From G963674685 sp964591275 (GTDB taxonomy: Bacteria > Lernaellota > Lernaellaia > JACKCT01), in contig CAZQAE010000007.1 of NCBI GenBank assembly GCA_964591275.1, positions 45,695 to 109,694 of the forward strand: a stretch of DNA of 64,000 nucleotides. Reading direction: 5' to 3'. Positions 35,000 to 44,599 of this stretch are shown in pieces. The position numbers and the translations under genes are program-made. The notes under the pieces were generated by a model. That model saw only the letters and a program-made list of their open reading frames with translations. It was not told the origin of the DNA and did no database searches. Position 1 is the first letter of the stretch, and every line of letters begins with the position of its first letter.

Positions 35000-37165
35000 A
35001 TGATGAAATCAAACAGCTTGCTCGTTCTTACAATTTCTTTCGTTTTGTTAACTTCCTTTGTTTGCTCCTGCGGCTGCAACGATAACGACGACTATGACTG
35101 CCCGGATTGCGAATGTCATAATGACGACGACACTGACGACGTGAACGATGATGTTGATGACGACATTGACGACGATGTCGATGATGACACGGACGACGAC
35201 ACGGACGACGATACGGACGACGACACTGATGACGACATCGACGACGACACCGAAGACATCAAAGCCGACATCGAATACGTGGCCGGCGGTAATTTCTCTG
35301 GAGCGGCCCTTGTCATGGACAGCCAGGATCGGGCCTACATCATCACCAACAAGTCTCGCCAGATGCGCCAGTATTATAAGCAGGAAAGCGACTGGCTCTA
35401 TTTGGTGGCCGATACCGGCGTCTTTTCCAATCCCAGCGCGGCCATCGCCGCCGACGATACGCTGCATCTGGCCTATTACGACTGGTTCGACGCCAAGCTT
35501 TGGTACTCTACCGGTAGCGGCGATGTCTGGATAGACGAGATTGTAGATGAAGACGGCGATGTCGGTCATTACAGCGCCGTTATCCTGGACGCCAGCGGCG
35601 TCCCGCACATTGTTTACAATGAGGAAATATCGCGAGTTTCGATGGGGTTGCGCTACGCGACCATCGTCGGCGACGCATGGGTCATCGAGACCATTGATTC
35701 CGGTGAAAACGTGGGAGCATTTCCGACTATTGCTTTGGACTTGGCTGGAAATCCCTATGTCACGTATAACACGGCGTCGGGCGTTGCTCTGGCGCACAGC
35801 TTCATCGGAGGCTGGGAAGCGATTGATCTTCCCAGTGCTTTGGCTTCCAATCGAGCCAGCGGCCTGGATTTCGATTCCGTTGGAAACGTTCACGTGATTT
35901 ATCACTCGACCGACGAGACCGGAAAATTGCGACACGCTTACGGCGCCTTTGACAATCTTCAAACGGAGATCATCGAAGGGGCGTTGCCAGTTGGCGATAC
36001 GGTTTCGATGGACGTTGACGACAATGACATTGTTCATTTTACATATTACGATAACGCGGCCACGACGGTCGTTTACGGCAATAACATCGGCAGCGCCTGG
36101 AACAGGCAAACCCTGGGACCGGGTTATCCTGTTTTTATCAAGGCCAAAAACGCTGACAACATCGCCATTTCCCTATCCGGTATCGGTCTGTTCCGAAAGG
36201 CTGGCACCGATTGGGTGCAATCCAATTTCGACCGGGCATTTACAGTGAAGGAAACCGCCATCACTACGGATTCCACCGACTCGATCCACTTGGCTTTTCT
36301 CGACTCCACCGCGCAAAGCATCAAGTACACGAGCGATCAGGCCGTCGATTGGGAATTTGATACTGTTGTGTCCAATATCGGAGCGGACGTTCTGAACATC
36401 GACCTCGCGGTTGATTCCGTGGGCAACGTGCACATCTGTTACTACAACGCTCTGAATTTCAAGCTTGGTTACGCCAGCAATGAAAGCGGAGATTGGGCAT
36501 TATCATTGATCGACGATTCGAATTTTGTCGGAACGCATAACTCCATGATTATCGACTCAGACGATATCCTGCATATTAGTTATTCCGACGACGCCAACGG
36601 CGACTTGAAATACGCCAACAACGAAGGCGGCGACTGGAATACTTTCATCATCGAAGACGAGGGATTGGTCGGTTCATGGTCAGAGATAAAAATCAATCAA
36701 AGCGGGAAAGTTTATATTGCTTTCGTTGACACCAGTAATAACGACATCATGCTGGCGGCCAGCACCTTTGGCGCCTGGAACAAATCCATCATTGGTCCCG
36801 ACGGCGGCAATTATCCGTCTTTAGCCTTGGATTCCGACGGCGCCGCGCATGTCTCCTTCGTCGGAGCGGGTTTGCAGCATTCTTATTACGGCGATGACGC
36901 CTGGGTCGTTGAATCCATTGATCCTGAAGCTCTGGAAATGGAAACGGCTACCGCCGAGTCGGCTGATCTGAAAATGAACGTCGCGTACCAAAGTCTGAAC
37001 TGGAACCTGAGTTTCGCCAGGCAAGGCACCGGGAATTGGAGCAAGGCCGTCATCGACGACGTCGGCAAAACCGGCTACTACGCCGACATGACCCTTGGCG
37101 CAGGCGGCAGACTGTATGTCAGCTACGTCGCGCACGCCGCCGTATGGCTGGCACAGGTTTATTAG
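35000..37165 (+). CDS. Asp-rich-linker lipoprotein with propeller-like repeats
   Basis: A 721-residue exported protein preceded by GGGAGG. A hydrophobic signal (residues 5-21) ends in a Cys cluster (FVCSCGC), most likely lipidated at one of these. Residues about 40-85 are nearly pure Asp with Thr, Ile and Val between (TDD/IDD triplets). The remaining 630 residues contain at least ten copies of a beta-strand unit of the form D-G-N-hHhhYYD (for example DSVGNVHICYYNA, DSDDILHISYSDD), the pattern of BNR/sialidase-like or beta-propeller repeats. It is probably a surface-displayed binding protein; no catalytic residues are evident. Confidence 0.75.
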   Translation: MMKSNSLLVLTISFVLLTSFVCSCGCNDNDDYDCPDCECHNDDDTDDVNDDVDDDIDDDVDDDTDDDTDDDTDDDTDDDIDDDTEDIKADIEYVAGGNFSGAALVMDSQDRAYIITNKSRQMRQYYKQESDWLYLVADTGVFSNPSAAIAADDTLHLAYYDWFDAKLWYSTGSGDVWIDEIVDEDGDVGHYSAVILDASGVPHIVYNEEISRVSMGLRYATIVGDAWVIETIDSGENVGAFPTIALDLAGNPYVTYNTASGVALAHSFIGGWEAIDLPSALASNRASGLDFDSVGNVHVIYHSTDETGKLRHAYGAFDNLQTEIIEGALPVGDTVSMDVDDNDIVHFTYYDNAATTVVYGNNIGSAWNRQTLGPGYPVFIKAKNADNIAISLSGIGLFRKAGTDWVQSNFDRAFTVKETAITTDSTDSIHLAFLDSTAQSIKYTSDQAVDWEFDTVVSNIGADVLNIDLAVDSVGNVHICYYNALNFKLGYASNESGDWALSLIDDSNFVGTHNSMIIDSDDILHISYSDDANGDLKYANNEGGDWNTFIIEDEGLVGSWSEIKINQSGKVYIAFVDTSNNDIMLAASTFGAWNKSIIGPDGGNYPSLALDSDGAAHVSFVGAGLQHSYYGDDAWVVESIDPEALEMETATAESADLKMNVAYQSLNWNLSFARQGTGNWSKAVIDDVGKTGYYADMTLGAGGRLYVSYVAHAAVWLAQVY

Positions 37166-37208
37166 CTTTAAGAAGCTAGAAGTCAGAATTTAGAGTTTCA
37201 AACATGAT

Positions 37209-37230
37209 GAGCGGGATGAAAATCCCGCTC
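37209..37230. terminator. Bidirectional rho-independent terminator
   Basis: GAGCGGGAT-GAAA-ATCCCGCTC is a perfect 9-bp stem with a stable GAAA tetraloop, followed by TTCTTT. It lies between the convergent lipoprotein and deacetylase genes. Confidence 0.8.
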
Positions 37231-37234
37231 TTCT

Positions 37235-38143
37235 TTATTCCACGGCTTCGTAGGGATCGGTGATTTCCTTGAATGGATTCACATTGTACAAATAAATTTT
37301 CTTGAGCAGGCCACGGAATTTTCGCACAGCGCCCATGTCGCGGGACTGCGTGCGATGGGGTTTTGTAAACTCGGCCATCGTATCCAGGCAACTCATATCA
37401 TTGCCGCAGGGCTGCGTCGAATCAAAGATTTGCGAAAAAGGTTCCGGGTCGGCAGAGCCGAACAATCTCGGAAGCCAATGTTTGTTGAGCAGATAATAAA
37501 CATTCAAAGTGCGATGCGTCGGCAGATCGCCAATTTGCACGCCTGCGTCGGCGGCCATGCGAACGCCTGCCGTGGCAAAACGCGAAGCCAATTGATGCTC
37601 GGGATGGCCGGTGGCGCCGTGATTTGGTCCGAAGGTCAGGATGACGGTGGGTTTGAACCGGCGTATGGCCTCGGCGCACACCAGAACCGGATCCTTATGC
37701 TTTCGCCATATTTCGGCAATCTCGTGCCGCTTGGGAAAACTTTTCACCGGCAAAGCGGCGTTGTAGTAATCCTCGTTTTGCAACTCGGCATGATACAGCT
37801 TGGCGACCTCTTTTAATTCCTTGTTGCGCACCGTAGCCAGATCCGGCTCACAGCCTTCCGGGAGGTTGCACTCGCCGCCATCGCCATGATTTAAAACGAG
37901 CATGTACACGGGGTTGTGATAATACAGGCTCGCCCTGGCCAGGATCGGTCCGGGAAAGCATTCGTCGTCCGGGTGCGCCGCGATCCACATGACCCTGGCG
38001 CCTTCGGCCAGCACATCATCAATGGTCTGCTCGCCTTCATGCACCTGCACGCTTGCACAGGCGCTCAAAAACAGAACGGCAACCAGTAGCAACGCGAAAT
38101 AAATCAATACACTTGTCGTTAACTTGGCTTTTGGGGCTGACAT
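37235..38143 (-). CDS. PIG-L family deacetylase, lipoprotein
   Basis: A 302-residue zinc-dependent N-acetyl-glucosaminyl deacetylase-like protein. The start at 38143 has GCGAGG upstream and gives a lipoprotein signal ending in LSAC. The family motif AHPDDE follows, with HGATGHPEHQ supplying the third metal ligand further on. PIG-L/LmbE enzymes remove acetyl groups from GlcNAc-containing substrates such as GlcNAc-inositol lipids. An exported, lipid-anchored form suggests an envelope or external sugar substrate. The insert with HGDGGECNLPEGCEPD has two cysteines that may form a disulfide, fitting a periplasmic location. Confidence 0.85.
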   Translation of the reverse strand: MSAPKAKLTTSVLIYFALLLVAVLFLSACASVQVHEGEQTIDDVLAEGARVMWIAAHPDDECFPGPILARASLYYHNPVYMLVLNHGDGGECNLPEGCEPDLATVRNKELKEVAKLYHAELQNEDYYNAALPVKSFPKRHEIAEIWRKHKDPVLVCAEAIRRFKPTVILTFGPNHGATGHPEHQLASRFATAGVRMAADAGVQIGDLPTHRTLNVYYLLNKHWLPRLFGSADPEPFSQIFDSTQPCGNDMSCLDTMAEFTKPHRTQSRDMGAVRKFRGLLKKIYLYNVNPFKEITDPYEAVE

Positions 38144-38383
38144 TAGACGCCTCGCAAAAAGTATTTCCAATCCACAGAATCGATCCACCGCCAATCATGC
38201 GCGTTGTCAGGGCATCAATCAAGGGATGTCGGTCGACAACTGCCGAGTAAAGTAATTGACGTAGGGTTTTCATGCCCGTCTGGAGTTGTTGAAATTTCAT
38301 GCGAGGAGTCATATTGTCGTGCATTGGAAATCAGTGTTTTGAAAAAGCTGGAATCCCGGCAAAGCGCAAGAGGTGAAAAGGAT

Positions 38384-40786
38384 ATGGCTGAAAATCTGCT
38401 GGATAAATTGAAAGTCGCAAAAGACACGACTCCCTATCAGAAAAAACGAGCGAAGTATTATGACCTGGGAACCGTCGAAAATATGGATGTTCTGCTTCCA
38501 GCCATGTGGAATGCAGACGCCCTGGCGTGCATGGAAACCATCGATCTTGTCTATCGCACTTTGTGCGGCGTCCTTTACAACTTCGCACCCACTTCGGGAC
38601 ATCCCGGCGGCAGTATTTCTTCCGGGCGCATCGCCTTAGCTTTGACCTTTTTCACGCAGGACTACGACTTCAGCAATCCCGGCGCAGAGGATGCGGATCG
38701 TCTGATCTACGCTGCCGGGCACAAGGCGATGGGTTTGTACGCCATGCTCGCGCTGCGCAACGAACTTGTCAGAATCGCAGCGCCGGAACTTTTGCCGGAT
38801 GAAAAACATCAGTTGCGTTTTGAAGATCTGCTCGGTTTCCGTCGCAATCCCACGCAGGAAACGCCGCTTTTCGCCAAATTCAACGCAAAGCCTCTCGACG
38901 GGCATCCTTCGCCCCTCGTCCCGTTTGTGCCCTTTGCGACGGGCGCCTCCGGCGTCGGCGTTCCCACGGCTCTGGGCTTTGCTTTTGGCGCATTTGACGC
39001 TTATGGCGACAATGCGCCGCTCGTTCATTTTCTGGAAGGAGAGGGCGGCATGACCGCCGGGCGCGTTCACGAAGCGCTGGCCGCCGCGGCCTCGGCCAAC
39101 CAGGCAAACGTGATTATGCATATTGACTGGAATCAGGCGTCCATTGACTCCAACCAGGTATGCGCGGCGGATGGAAAAGTGGGCGACTACGTCCAGTGGA
39201 GTCCTGCCGAGTTATGCTACACGCATGACTGGAACGTCATTTATGTTCCCGACGGAAAAGACATACGGCAGGTTGTCGCCGCGCAGCGCCTGGCTCTGGT
39301 CATGCAAAACGATCAGCCGACGGCCATTGTTTATCGCACGATCAAGGGATGGCGATACGGAATAGAAGGCAATAAGTCCCACGGCGCGGGGCATAAATAC
39401 GCTTCGGAGCAATACGAGCAGTTCGTGGCCGCTCCCTTTGAAGGCGCCTTTTGCGATTGCGCCGCGAAATTTCCACATTGCGATCAGAATAACACCAATG
39501 ATGAAGTTGAGGAGGTGTTTTTCGAAACCCTGCAGTGCATTCGCCAATCGCTGGAAGAGGAGGGCAAGGCGGCAAGTTTCGGCGCGGCGCAGGTGAAGGA
39601 TTCTCAAAAGCGGCTTCAGGACAAGGGACGCACACTTCGCAGCGATGTTCCGGTTCTGCAAAAGATATTCGACACTCCCGCAGACCCAGCGAAGCCTGAA
39701 ATCAATCTGACGCCCGGAGAGAAAACGACTCTGCGCGGCACGCTGGGCACGGTTCTGAATATACTCAATAAAAAAACCGGGGGGGCTTTTGTCGGCGCCT
39801 CCGCGGATCTGTTCGGCTCCACGAGCCTTTCGACCATCGCCAAAGGCTTTCCGGCAGGTTTCATGAACTGTGTTGATAATCCCGGCAGTCGCCTTATGCC
39901 CGTCGGCGGTATTTGTGAAGACGCGATGGGCGGTTTCATGACCGGGCTTTCAACATTCGGACGCCACATCGGCGTCACCTCTTCCTACGGCGCTTTCATC
40001 GCTGCGCTGGAGCATGTTCCCGCTCGACTGCACGCCATTGGACAGCAGGCGCGGCATCTGGCTTACGGCGATCCCATGCGGACATTTATTATGATCAACG
40101 GGCACGCCGGCATCAAAACCGGCGAGGACGGGCCGACGCACGCCGACCCGCAGTGCCTGCAACTTTTGAGCGAAAACTTTCCGCGCGGCGTCGCCATTAC
40201 GCTCACGCCCTTTGAACCGACCGAGATATGGCCGCTGGTCATTGCGGCCCTGGGAAAGCGACCCGCACTTCTGGCCCCTTTCGTGACCAGGCCGGCCGAA
40301 ACGGTTCCCGACCGCGCGGCGCTGGGACTGGCCGGCGCCGAAAAGGCGGTGCAGGGCATCTACAAATTGGTCGAAGTCGATCCCGATAAAAAACCTTATC
40401 ACGGCACTGTCGTTTTGCAGGGCAGCGAAGTGGGCATCAGTTTCGTTTATGAGGTTCTGCCGGTTCTTCGCGAAAGGGGCCTCAATCTGAATGTGTATTA
40501 CGTCGCGAGCGCCGAGCTTTTCGATCTTTTGCCCGATGAGGAAAAGGAAACTATCTATCCGGAAGCCAGGGCCAGGGAAGCGATGGGCATTACCGGTTTC
40601 ACGCTCCCGACGATGTATCGCTGGGTGACATCCGCCGAAGGACGCAAACGCACGATACATCCTTTCAAGGCGGGACGTTTTCTCGGCAGCGGAAAAGCCG
40701 AAAAGGTTCTGGAAGAGGGCGGACTGCATCCGAAAGCCCTCATCGACGCGATCAGCGATTACGCGGCATATATGGATGACGAATAG
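38384..40786 (+). CDS. Transketolase
   Basis: An 800-residue thiamine-diphosphate enzyme moving two-carbon units between sugar phosphates in the pentose phosphate or Calvin-type pathways. The TPP-binding segment is GEGGMTAGRVHEAL ending IDWNQASID (the usual GDG reads GEG), and the C-terminal half has GIKTGEDGPTHADPQ, the transketolase signature, then a transketolase C domain (YYVASAELFDLLP). It is longer than usual (about 660), mainly through N-terminal and inter-domain insertions. The ATG at 38384 follows GAGGTGAAAAGGAT. An upstream extension to 38204 is open but is unlikely to be translated. A specialised or divergent transketolase subfamily is possible. Confidence 0.85.
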   Translation: MAENLLDKLKVAKDTTPYQKKRAKYYDLGTVENMDVLLPAMWNADALACMETIDLVYRTLCGVLYNFAPTSGHPGGSISSGRIALALTFFTQDYDFSNPGAEDADRLIYAAGHKAMGLYAMLALRNELVRIAAPELLPDEKHQLRFEDLLGFRRNPTQETPLFAKFNAKPLDGHPSPLVPFVPFATGASGVGVPTALGFAFGAFDAYGDNAPLVHFLEGEGGMTAGRVHEALAAAASANQANVIMHIDWNQASIDSNQVCAADGKVGDYVQWSPAELCYTHDWNVIYVPDGKDIRQVVAAQRLALVMQNDQPTAIVYRTIKGWRYGIEGNKSHGAGHKYASEQYEQFVAAPFEGAFCDCAAKFPHCDQNNTNDEVEEVFFETLQCIRQSLEEEGKAASFGAAQVKDSQKRLQDKGRTLRSDVPVLQKIFDTPADPAKPEINLTPGEKTTLRGTLGTVLNILNKKTGGAFVGASADLFGSTSLSTIAKGFPAGFMNCVDNPGSRLMPVGGICEDAMGGFMTGLSTFGRHIGVTSSYGAFIAALEHVPARLHAIGQQARHLAYGDPMRTFIMINGHAGIKTGEDGPTHADPQCLQLLSENFPRGVAITLTPFEPTEIWPLVIAALGKRPALLAPFVTRPAETVPDRAALGLAGAEKAVQGIYKLVEVDPDKKPYHGTVVLQGSEVGISFVYEVLPVLRERGLNLNVYYVASAELFDLLPDEEKETIYPEARAREAMGITGFTLPTMYRWVTSAEGRKRTIHPFKAGRFLGSGKAEKVLEEGGLHPKALIDAISDYAAYMDDE

Positions 40787-40796
40787 CGCTCAGCGA

Positions 40797-40970
40797 TGTA
40801 GCACAGGCGCCCTCGCCTGTGAATGTAGGAGCGGTTTTCAACCGCGATTGTAGGAGCGACATTCTTGTCGCGATAATGTGATGACAGGAGCGGTTTCTAA
40901 CCGCGATTGTAGGAGCGACATTCTTGTCGCGATAATATGATGATAGGAGCGGTTTTTAACCGCGATTGCA
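40797..40970. repeat. Tandem block of alternating small palindromes
   Basis: A 59-bp period alternates two hairpin-forming units: AGGAGCGGTTTTCAACCGCG (from 40827, 40886 and 40945, with small changes) and AGGAGCGACATTCTTGTCGC (from 40852 and 40911). The block begins with another hairpin, ACAGGCG-CCCT-CGCCTGT (40803-40820). The copies differ mainly in the loops. These look like REP/MITE-type palindromes; they may also help terminate the transketolase transcript. Confidence 0.85.
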
Positions 40971-41130
40971 GGCCCTCGGTTCTTTTTTAGTTCAAAAAAC
41001 GGTCGTTTCCATGTAAACTGCCAATGTGATAACGACGATTGCGCGTAGGCGCAATAAATGGATTGCATCAACATCCAAATGCTGGTTGTGTGATGATTTG
41101 GCCATTGCAACGAAATTCGTGAGGGATTCC

Positions 41131-42123
41131 ATGAACAGGACACTCCTTTTTCTGATCGTGCTGGCGACTAGTGTCGCAACCGTTTCCGCGGCGCAGGCGA
41201 AAACTTTTATCGTTTACGACTTCGACGCCGGAGAGACTTCGGATCGCGATGTTCGCGTGATGAGCGAGCTTCTGCGTTCGGAGATGGAAGAAATCGCCAA
41301 AACTTATGTAAAAGAAGCACCGGACAAGACATGTTACAGCGTGTCGTGCGCGAAGCAGACGTTGCAAAGCCGCGGCGTGGACGCCGTCGTCATTGGAACC
41401 GTGATGATTCTCGGCTCCAACAAAATCATCATGGTCAAGGCGGTCTGGGATTCAAAAACATATCGCTACAAAGTTCCGCTGGAAAATCCCGAGGATTTTG
41501 AATACCTCGCCGAACGGTTGGCGACCGCCATCGTCGGGAAAACAACCTTTGATCAGGAAATGGGAATGGATTCGGTCGCCAAGCGTGAGCAGGACCCAAA
41601 CAAGCGCAAGGTGCATGGCGACTTTTCCGTCGGCGCCGGGCTGGGCGTTTGGAAACCCCTGGGCGATTCCTACCTGGGCGCTGATTACCTGTATATGTTC
41701 ACCGCCTTTTTGCGTTATGAACTGACTGACATTGCCATTGATCTGGAAAGCGGGATTTATTACAGCAACTCCGTCGGCAACGAAATCTACATTTCTGAAG
41801 TGCCGATTGATGTGTCCGTGCTTTACTACTTTTCGAAAAGAGACCGCAGCCCCTTCATTGGCGGCACTTTCGGCATTCATATGATTACTCTCAAAGATGA
41901 CTCCGACGTGCGCGTTTACAAGGACGCCACCTATTGGGCGCCGCACTTCGGAGGATTTCTGGGATATGAACTCGGTCGCGCGCAGGTTCTGTCCTTCAGC
42001 GCCCGCGTTGGGTACAAAGCCAACCTGGTGTCCTTTGAAAAGGTGGAGGGCGCATTGGAAGACGAGGACGTGGGCGAAGGCGCGCACGGCCCCTTCTTCG
42101 CCATCGCCATCACCTTCTTCTAG
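41131..42123 (+). CDS. Outer-membrane beta-barrel protein with a CsgG/TolB-like N-terminal domain
   Basis: A 330-residue exported protein. The start at 41131 has GAGGGA 5 bases upstream. The signal peptide ends near SAAQA. Residues 25-140 (FIVYDFDAGETSDRDVRVMS, then SRGVDAVVIGTVMILGSNK) resemble the periplasmic nucleotide-fold domain seen in CsgG- or TolB-like proteins that sense or assemble envelope complexes. Residues 170-330 have alternating hydrophobic strands and end with AITFF, the aromatic C-terminus typical of beta-barrels inserted by the BAM complex. The exact function is not recognised. Confidence 0.65.
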   Translation: MNRTLLFLIVLATSVATVSAAQAKTFIVYDFDAGETSDRDVRVMSELLRSEMEEIAKTYVKEAPDKTCYSVSCAKQTLQSRGVDAVVIGTVMILGSNKIIMVKAVWDSKTYRYKVPLENPEDFEYLAERLATAIVGKTTFDQEMGMDSVAKREQDPNKRKVHGDFSVGAGLGVWKPLGDSYLGADYLYMFTAFLRYELTDIAIDLESGIYYSNSVGNEIYISEVPIDVSVLYYFSKRDRSPFIGGTFGIHMITLKDDSDVRVYKDATYWAPHFGGFLGYELGRAQVLSFSARVGYKANLVSFEKVEGALEDEDVGEGAHGPFFAIAITFF

Positions 42124-42255
42124 GAGTTAGGCCATTTCTCCGGCAGGCTCCCGGGATGGTTGCATTTTCAAGCCATCTTTAGGCCCCTGCGGGAAGACGA
42201 TGAATCGTGGCCATGAGGATTTCTTGAGAAAACCAGCGGACAAAGGAGGAGCACG

Positions 42256-43572
<1,317 letters not shown>

Positions 43573-43723
43573 CCGAAAGTGGTTTTCAAAAAAACAAATT
43601 AGTTTGCAAACAAAAAAACAGTGGATGTCTTTCCTTTTGTCATGAGCATACGCATTCGTTTGTCTTGATCCTTCGTCAACCTTGGGATAGCGTATGGCCT
43701 GGGTGGATACTTGGAGGTTGTGA

Positions 43724-44596
43724 ATGGAAATACGCAAAGCCGTCATTCCGGTGGCTGGATGGGGAACGCGCTTTTTGCCGGCGACGAAATCCGTGGCCAA
43801 GGAAATGTTGCCCATCGTGGATATGCCGACGATTCAGTATATCGTGCAGGAAATATGCGACGCAAATATCACGCAGGTTATTTTTGTTAATGCTGCGGGA
43901 AAAAGCTCCATCGAGGATTATTTTGACAGATCCTACGGTCTTGAAAAATGGCTTGAAGAAAAAGGGAAGACGGAGCAGCTCGAAAAGGTTCGAAAAGTTA
44001 GCGAAATGATTGAGGTCTGCACGGTGCGTCAAAAGGATCCTTTGGGTTTGGCGAACGCCGTGAGTTGCGTGAGAGACATGGTAGGGGATGAACCTTTTGC
44101 GGTGCTTGTGGGCGACGATATATTTGTGGGCGAAAAGCCCGCAATGCTGCAGATGACTGAAGCCTATCAGCGTTGTCAAAAATCGATTGTAGGCGTCAAA
44201 GAAGTGCCCGACAACAAAACGCATCTGTATGGCATCATCGATCCGGAAACCACCGAAATGGAGAATCTTTTCAAGTTGAAATCCATGGTGGAAAAGCCAA
44301 CTGATAATCCTCCCTCCAATTACGCCGCAGTTGGGCGTTACGTGCTGACGCCGGATATATTCGATTGCATTGATCAGACGCCCAAGGGCAATGGCGGGGA
44401 GATTCAGATCACCGATGCCCTGGGCATTCTCAACCGGCGCGAAGGCGGAGGGGTTTACGCTCTTGATCTTCAGGGTGAGCGGCATGACGCGGGTGATATT
44501 TTCGGCTGGATCAAAGCGAATATTGCCTTTGCCATGGAACGCCCAGAGTTTGCCGACAAACTCCGCGAGCTTTTTCGCACATATCTGCCGGAATAA
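43724..44596 (+). CDS. galU: UTP-glucose-1-phosphate uridylyltransferase
   Basis: A 290-residue nucleotidyltransferase making UDP-glucose from UTP and glucose-1-phosphate. The N-terminal AVIPVAGWGTRFLPATKSVAKEML is diagnostic, as are LVGDDI, the metal region, VEKPTDNPPSNYAAVGRYVL and the QITDAL segment. Length is normal for the family. GGAGG lies 6 bases before the ATG. It heads a + strand run with priA (3 bases downstream), a glycosyltransferase and glgX, so UDP-glucose may feed envelope or glucan synthesis. Confidence 0.93.
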   Translation: MEIRKAVIPVAGWGTRFLPATKSVAKEMLPIVDMPTIQYIVQEICDANITQVIFVNAAGKSSIEDYFDRSYGLEKWLEEKGKTEQLEKVRKVSEMIEVCTVRQKDPLGLANAVSCVRDMVGDEPFAVLVGDDIFVGEKPAMLQMTEAYQRCQKSIVGVKEVPDNKTHLYGIIDPETTEMENLFKLKSMVEKPTDNPPSNYAAVGRYVLTPDIFDCIDQTPKGNGGEIQITDALGILNRREGGGVYALDLQGERHDAGDIFGWIKANIAFAMERPEFADKLRELFRTYLPE

Positions 44597-44599
44597 CAG

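Noticed and set aside
40797..40970. Possible CRISPR array
   Set aside because: The repeats are adjacent hairpins with a 59-bp period and near-identical 'spacers'. There are no unique spacers and no cas genes.
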